Below the pieces are notes generated by a model that searched no databases, was not told the DNA's origin, and saw only the letters and a list, made by a program, of their open reading frames with translations. Made by a program: the position numbers and the translations under genes. A stretch of 64,000 bases of DNA from an uncultured Flavobacteriales bacterium (GTDB lineage Bacteria; Bacteroidota; Bacteroidia; Flavobacteriales; BACL11), in contig CALSQD010000002.1 of the NCBI GenBank assembly GCA_943788405.1, forward strand, positions 670,850-734,849, read 5' to 3'. Below, in pieces: positions 59,349-64,000 of the stretch; positions within the stretch are counted from its first letter, which is position 1; the number at the start of each line of letters is the position of its first letter.

Positions 59349-59908
59349 GCTAACACCCAATTTTCAATCAACTGTAAACCATGCTCAGTTAATATTGATT
59401 CAGGGTGAAATTGAACTGCAGTTATATCATATTTCTTATGATTGATAGAAGTAATAATCCCATCTTCATTTTCTGAAGTAATCCTTAATTCATTAGGGAA
59501 ATTATTTTTTGAAACTATCCAAGAATGATAATGTCCTATTTTAAAATTTTCAGGAATTCCTGTAAACAACTTGCAATTATCAAAATGGGTTATTTCGGAT
59601 GTAATTCCATGTTTTACCAATTTTAAGTTTTCCAATTTTGCATTAAAAAACTCAGCAATTGCTTGTTGCCCTAAGCAAATTCCTAAAATTGGCTTTTTAT
59701 CATGATAAACTATAAGTATTTTTTCTAAAACAGGATGTTCTTCTGGCAAACCTGGGCCTGGAGAAAGAATAATCTTATCATAACCTTCTAGTTCATCAAG
59801 ATTAATTTTATTTCCTCTCACCACATCAACATCATCAGTAAACTGATTGAGATAATGCTTTAAGTTGTAAGTAAAAGAATCCTTATTATCAACTATTAAA
59901 ACTCTCAA
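59345..59908 (-). CDS. anthranilate/aminodeoxychorismate synthase glutaminase subunit
   Basis: A 187-residue class I glutamine amidotransferase: VLIVDNKDSFTYNLKHYL, ILSPGPGLPEEHPV, catalytic Cys in ILGICLGQQAIAEFF, and His-Glu in AVQFHPESIL. It supplies ammonia to a TrpE or PabB partner; which one cannot be decided without the partner (pabA versus trpG). It lies at the 3' end of the polysaccharide operon, starting one base beyond the glycosyltransferase stop, and overlaps lptD's last 4 bases convergently. Confidence 0.88.
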   Translation of the reverse strand: MRVLIVDNKDSFTYNLKHYLNQFTDDVDVVRGNKINLDELEGYDKIILSPGPGLPEEHPVLEKILIVYHDKKPILGICLGQQAIAEFFNAKLENLKLVKHGITSEITHFDNCKLFTGIPENFKIGHYHSWIVSKNNFPNELRITSENEDGIITSINHKKYDITAVQFHPESILTEHGLQLIENWVLA

Positions 59909-60682
59909 TTAAACTTTAGGTTTTAAAAAGAATTGCCTAATCTTTTGTAATGGCTTTTTAATTCTAACAAACATTGGCTTATTCAATTGGTTTTTAGTCC
60001 AAGCTAAACCGTCTTCTTTATTTGCCCTTAATCTATTCATTATTGAAGAATTACTAGCCCCTCCCATTCTCATTTTAACTAAAATCATTGGAATATAGAA
60101 TACATTTATATTTCGTTTGTATAATAACTTTAATATCATCTCATAATCAGCAGCTGATCTTAAATCAGTATTATAATAGCCATACCTTTCGTACATTTCT
60201 TTTTTCACAAAGAATGTAGGATGAGGCAACATCCATCCATTTTTAATTTTTTTAATTGTGTACATGCCCGACTGCCAATACCTAACAATTTTAGAAGCAT
60301 CATTTTGCTTTACATAAACTAAATCTCCATATACGGCATCACACCCCCGATTTAAAAATGTTTTAACCACATTACTAATCACAAAATTATTAGGGTAAAA
60401 ATCATCAGAATTTAAAATTCCAATAATATCGCCTGTTGCTGCATTAATACCTTTGTTCATAGCATCATAAATTCCGTCATCAGTTTCTGACACAAAGTAC
60501 CCAATTTTATCTTTATAATTTTTTACTATATCTAGAGTCCAATCAGTAGAACCACCATCAATTATAATATATTCAATATTGTCATAATCCTGAGAAAGAA
60601 CACTTTCTATAGTTTGCCTAATAGTACTTTGACTATTATACGCTACTGTAATAATTGATAGTTTTGTTTTAGAATTTATCAT
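59909..60682 (-). CDS. glycosyltransferase family 2
   Basis: A 257-residue GT-A fold transferase: SIITVAYNSQSTIRQTIESV, YIIIDGGSTDWTLDIV, DDGIYDAMNKGINAATGDI, the DxD-like ILNSDD, and the acceptor-side RSAADYEMILKLLYKR. It resembles WcaA-type exopolysaccharide transferases. Start overlaps the acetyltransferase stop by four bases. Confidence 0.9.
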   Translation of the reverse strand: MINSKTKLSIITVAYNSQSTIRQTIESVLSQDYDNIEYIIIDGGSTDWTLDIVKNYKDKIGYFVSETDDGIYDAMNKGINAATGDIIGILNSDDFYPNNFVISNVVKTFLNRGCDAVYGDLVYVKQNDASKIVRYWQSGMYTIKKIKNGWMLPHPTFFVKKEMYERYGYYNTDLRSAADYEMILKLLYKRNINVFYIPMILVKMRMGGASNSSIMNRLRANKEDGLAWTKNQLNKPMFVRIKKPLQKIRQFFLKPKV

Positions 60683-61218
60683 ACTCTGTCGCTTGCCTTT
60701 TTTGCAGGATTTCCTCTATAAACAGCATATGAATCAAGATTGGAAGAAGCTACAGAATTAACCGCTAATACTGAATGACTTTCACAAACTACATTTTGAG
60801 TGACAATAGATTTTGCTCCAATCCAAACACCATCTTCAATTATAATTTTTCCAACCAATAAATCAAAAGCAGGTTTCTTATAATTATGATTACCACACAA
60901 TAACATTGCTCCTTGCGATATGCAAACATGATTTTTGATTACTACATCATCAAGATTATCAATCCATACATTTTCACCTATCCACACATGGTTCCCAATT
61001 GCCAACTTCCAAGGATATTTTATATTTACTCCAGGCTTTACTACTACCCATCTCCCTATTTTAGCACCAAATATACGCAACAATAAAACCTTAAAACCAC
61101 TAAAAGGATTCAGCTTACTTTGCATAAAAATAGCATTTATATAAAACCACAGGAAGCGAACTAATTTACCTCCTGGTTTATACCAATCAATATTATATTT
61201 TGATAAATCTGTTTTCAA
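60679..61218 (-). CDS. WcaF-like acyltransferase (left-handed beta helix)
   Basis: A 179-residue hexapeptide-repeat transferase: GAKIGRWVVVKPGVNIKYPWKLAIGNHVWIGENVWI, SQGAMLLCGNHNYKKPAF (catalytic His region), IIEDGVWIGAKSIVTQNV. The N-terminal KYNIDWYKPGGKLVRFLWFYINAI start is typical of putative colanic acid acetyltransferases. It likely O-acetylates a sugar precursor of the polymer made by this operon. Confidence 0.88.
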   Translation of the reverse strand: MKTDLSKYNIDWYKPGGKLVRFLWFYINAIFMQSKLNPFSGFKVLLLRIFGAKIGRWVVVKPGVNIKYPWKLAIGNHVWIGENVWIDNLDDVVIKNHVCISQGAMLLCGNHNYKKPAFDLLVGKIIIEDGVWIGAKSIVTQNVVCESHSVLAVNSVASSNLDSYAVYRGNPAKKASDRV

Positions 61219-61226
61219 AAATGAAA

Positions 61227-62381
61227 TTAGTTTTTTATTATCTTTATAAATCTATTTACAATTATATTCCAGTCAAAATTGGATTTAACAAACCCTTTAA
61301 TAACTTCACTATCAAATTTTTTCTCTTTAATATTGCAAAGTGAATTATAAAAACTATTTTTATTATTCTCGGTAAAAATACCACATTTATTCTTTTCTAT
61401 ATCTTTCCATGGCGTTTTATTAGACAAAATAACTGGTGTTCCTGATGCTAAGGCTTCTGCAATAACAATACCAAAACTCTCAAATTTAGATGCCAAAGTA
61501 AAAGCGGAACAATTTCTCAATAATTTACATTTATTTTTATGATTTACAGCTCCTATCAAGAATACAGAATCTAATAAATCTAGCTTTTCAATTTTCTGCT
61601 GCAAAAAAGATTCGTAACCATCATCACCTCCAGCAATTAATAGCTTAGCATTAGGACTCTCTTTTACAAACAAATGAAAAGCATCAATAATCACATCAAA
61701 GCCTTTTATTTCATGCAACCTTCCCATTGAGAAAAATACTTCTGTTACTTTTTTAAAATTTTGATTTGTAAATTGATTGACTAATTCAAGTTTTGAAATG
61801 ATTTCTATATTTTGAAAAGAATCAAAATCAATTCCATCATTTATTTCTACTACTTCAGAGTTTTTAAATATATTTTTTATATCCTCTACCTCCAAATATG
61901 AACATGCTTGCCATGTTATATTTACTACAAAGGGTCTAATAAAAACATTTAACCAAATCTTTTTAATCCATTTATGCTTATAATTTAAGCCCCATTCTGA
62001 CAAGCTACCTCTTGGAGAAACAACAACTTTCTTTTTTAAAATAAAAGAAACAAGCACTGAAACAAGCACTGTGTAATGAAATAAATACTGAATATAAACA
62101 ACATCTGATTTTTTAATGTCTGACCAAATTCCTAAAATAAAAGCTAATGAAAATTTATTTATTATTTGCTCATTGTAATACTTCACAAAAACATTATTTT
62201 CTTTTTGCAAATACTTATTTGACTCAATTGCTAACTTAGAATTTCCATTAGCATTAGTTGTTGATACATAAATTTCATTTCCTTTTTCAGCCAATTTTCT
62301 TGATAAATCCCAAGTAGCTGAAATAGGACCACCATAAAATGTAGCCGGATAAAAGGAAGAAGATACTAAACAGATTCTCAT
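61227..62381 (-). CDS. glycosyltransferase family 4
   Basis: A 384-residue GT-B fold transferase: N-terminal glycine-rich region SSSFYPATFYGGPISATWDLSRKL, and C-terminal EXnE-type nucleotide-sugar site ASKFESFGIVIAEALASGTPVI, with SMGRLHEIKGFDVIIDAFH ahead of it. It adds a sugar retaining configuration during exopolysaccharide repeat assembly. Overlaps the deacetylase gene by 4 bases. Confidence 0.9.
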   Translation of the reverse strand: MRICLVSSSFYPATFYGGPISATWDLSRKLAEKGNEIYVSTTNANGNSKLAIESNKYLQKENNVFVKYYNEQIINKFSLAFILGIWSDIKKSDVVYIQYLFHYTVLVSVLVSFILKKKVVVSPRGSLSEWGLNYKHKWIKKIWLNVFIRPFVVNITWQACSYLEVEDIKNIFKNSEVVEINDGIDFDSFQNIEIISKLELVNQFTNQNFKKVTEVFFSMGRLHEIKGFDVIIDAFHLFVKESPNAKLLIAGGDDGYESFLQQKIEKLDLLDSVFLIGAVNHKNKCKLLRNCSAFTLASKFESFGIVIAEALASGTPVILSNKTPWKDIEKNKCGIFTENNKNSFYNSLCNIKEKKFDSEVIKGFVKSNFDWNIIVNRFIKIIKN

Positions 62382-63115
62382 TTACTGAAATGTTTAAATT
62401 TATACCAAAGTCCTAAAACATGATCTCCTCCTTTTAATATTGCTTTAAACTCTTTTTCCTCTGAAAACTGAACCAAACTTCTTTTCTTAATATTAGGGAA
62501 AAACTCATCAATATAAAAACCTGGTAAAGATGAGTACAACTTAATATAACCTAACTTTTTAGCAATTTCAATCACATTACAATTAAATTTTCCTTCTGGA
62601 AAACAAAGTGAAGTAACCTCCATTTTTATCAAATTCTCTAACTCAAATTTAGAATCTTTAAGCTCTTGTTTAGCTTCATTTTCACTTATACAATTGAGTG
62701 TTTTATGTGACTTGGTATGAGATGAAATTGTAACTTGCTCTAGCTTACTCAACTCTATAAGCTGTTCTGTATTAATATGATTTTCTTTCTCCAAAAATGA
62801 AGAAATAACAAAAAGATTAACAGGTATATTTTGTTCTTTTATCAATTCAATATTATCATATAATCCTAGAAAAGCATCATCAAAACAAATCTCAATTTGT
62901 CCTTTAGTATTCGTTATTTCGTTTACTATCTCATAACCACTTTCTCTAACAATATTGATATGCTTTTTAAACAATTCAATTGGAGTTGACATATCAGTAT
63001 ATTGCTTGTCAGAATGGATATCATGATAGAAAATAACTTTACTTCTGTTTTTAAAATAAAACAATGAAGCAACCCTAACTACCCATATTCTTACTACTGA
63101 AATTAATGCTTTCAT
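62378..63115 (-). CDS. polysaccharide deacetylase family protein (CE4)
   Basis: A 245-residue NodB-like protein: motif 1 EICFDDAFLGLYDN (metal and catalytic Asp), motif 2 TISSHTKSHKTLN (H-x3-H), and CFPEGKFNCNVIEIAKKLGY. It probably removes acetyl groups from a sugar in the polymer. Coupled by 4-base overlaps to the methyltransferase upstream and the glycosyltransferase downstream. Confidence 0.86.
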   Translation of the reverse strand: MKALISVVRIWVVRVASLFYFKNRSKVIFYHDIHSDKQYTDMSTPIELFKKHINIVRESGYEIVNEITNTKGQIEICFDDAFLGLYDNIELIKEQNIPVNLFVISSFLEKENHINTEQLIELSKLEQVTISSHTKSHKTLNCISENEAKQELKDSKFELENLIKMEVTSLCFPEGKFNCNVIEIAKKLGYIKLYSSLPGFYIDEFFPNIKKRSLVQFSEEKEFKAILKGGDHVLGLWYKFKHFSK

Positions 63116-63933
63116 TTTCTTTTTCTTCCTTGAATAATCATCATTCTACTTAAATACTTTGCAAATGGCAATGAGCAGAGAATATGATCTAAAATAGCAT
63201 AATTAGAAATATTCATTGGAATTACCTTGTCAACAATTATATCTTTTGGAAAAAATGAAATAACATCATTATAACTCAAACGTTCATACCTTATCTTACC
63301 ATTAGAAAAAGATCCCTTAATATCTTTCTTAAAAGAATTTTTTATATTTATGTTAAAAAAGCTTAAGAAAAAATATCCTCCTGGAGATAATGAATTAAAT
63401 ACATTGTTTAAAAATTCTTCTCGCTTTCTAATATCAGTAATATGTTGCAGAAAATCTGCCATAAATAAAATGGATACTGAATTGTCTTTTAATTGAAGTT
63501 CATTAATATCCTGTAATATATAAATTGGGTTTACAGAAAAATTAAGGCAGCTATTTTTATTAATCTTTAAACTATTAATAGAAAAATCAATTGAATAAAT
63601 TTTTGTTGCTCCTTTTTCTAAAAGCATCTTTGTGGTAGGACCTGGACCGCAACCTAAATCTAATATTGAATGATTAAATAACTGATTGGGAATTTTGCCT
63701 AACCAATTATTCATTCTTGCTATTTGTGTGGGAAACTTATTATGTTTCAGATATCCTTTCGCTTGATTATCTCTAGTACTAACCTCAGAATATAAGTAGA
63801 GGTTATGATCAAGTAGAAGTATCCTATCTTCATTAAAAAAGAAGGTATTATCACAACAAGTAGCCAACACACCTTTAGGGGTTTCAATCATACTTCCTTT
63901 ATGAAAAGGACATAAAATAACATTCTCAATCAT
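63112..63933 (-). CDS. class I SAM-dependent methyltransferase
   Basis: A 273-residue methyltransferase: an N-terminal Cys-containing segment (ILCPFHKGSM...LATCCDNTFF) recalling a small zinc or Trm112-like part, then SAM motif I SILDLGCGPGPTTKML, SIDFSINSLKI and ILFMADFLQHITDIRKR. In this operon it likely methylates a sugar or lipid-linked intermediate. First visible gene of the operon; upstream promoter is beyond or near the window edge. Confidence 0.83.
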   Translation of the reverse strand: MIENVILCPFHKGSMIETPKGVLATCCDNTFFFNEDRILLLDHNLYLYSEVSTRDNQAKGYLKHNKFPTQIARMNNWLGKIPNQLFNHSILDLGCGPGPTTKMLLEKGATKIYSIDFSINSLKINKNSCLNFSVNPIYILQDINELQLKDNSVSILFMADFLQHITDIRKREEFLNNVFNSLSPGGYFFLSFFNINIKNSFKKDIKGSFSNGKIRYERLSYNDVISFFPKDIIVDKVIPMNISNYAILDHILCSLPFAKYLSRMMIIQGRKRK

Positions 63934-64000
63934 ATTTTTAACTTCTATTTATAAAATATATTGCTTTATTAAGTTGACTACTATACAAATCATAATTCCA

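Overview
The window is an AT-rich chromosome segment from a member of the Bacteroidota, most likely a marine Flavobacteriales bacterium. The evidence is TonB-dependent receptors with a carboxypeptidase-regulatory N-terminal domain, a DUF4249 lipoprotein partner, type IX secretion (T9SS) C-terminal signals, a Bacteroidota-type tyrosine integrase, ribosomal protein THX, and promoters of the TAnnTTTG (-7) type with almost no Shine-Dalgarno sequences. Everything here was read by eye; no database search was run.

Layout. 0-18.5 kb is core and surface genes: two secreted multidomain proteins, a TonB receptor/DUF4249 pair, trxB, recQ, fmt, a SpoU-type RNA methylase, THX, pdxH, yqgE, a pabC-like lyase, and a second TonB receptor followed by a T9SS-exported alpha/beta-hydrolase-like protein. 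18.5-35.3 kb is an accessory region built by repeated integration. It opens with a tRNA-Met 3' half fused to an integrase 5' remnant and a truncated IS481-type transposase, and ends at an intact tyrosine integrase next to an intact tRNA-Pro. Inside are seven copies of a structured ~65 bp repeat (type A: T-loop-like motif, GNRA hairpin, terminator hairpin) and several copies of a ~150 bp repeat (type B: degenerate tRNA-Pro 3' end plus 12-bp-period direct repeats). They separate small independent cargo units: secreted hydrolase, SnoaL-like lipoprotein, a zinc-type regulator/ABC exporter/MerC cluster, lipoproteins, a redoxin, membrane proteins, a umuDC module with a frameshifted umuC tail, and an unrecognised five-gene operon (30.3-33.4 kb). 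35.3-64 kb is core again: tRNA-Pro and tRNA-Ser, an oligopeptide ABC transporter, a 7TM-HD phosphodiesterase, thiolase, NlpC/P60, rarA, a lipoprotein/DUF5723 pair, kdsA, an Fe-S oxidoreductase pair, an MCE protein, amidase, lptD, and an exopolysaccharide operon running off the right edge.

The most unusual features are the cassette-like array of type A repeats, each abutting a different cargo, most of it exported; the unknown operon beside the integrase; a recurring arrangement in which a perfect TAnnTTTG box lies 4-6 bases before the ATG, implying leaderless mRNAs; two 21-bp-period tandem arrays; a 21-base homopolymer sitting in a promoter; and a GIY-YIG nuclease gene bracketed by palindromic repeats.
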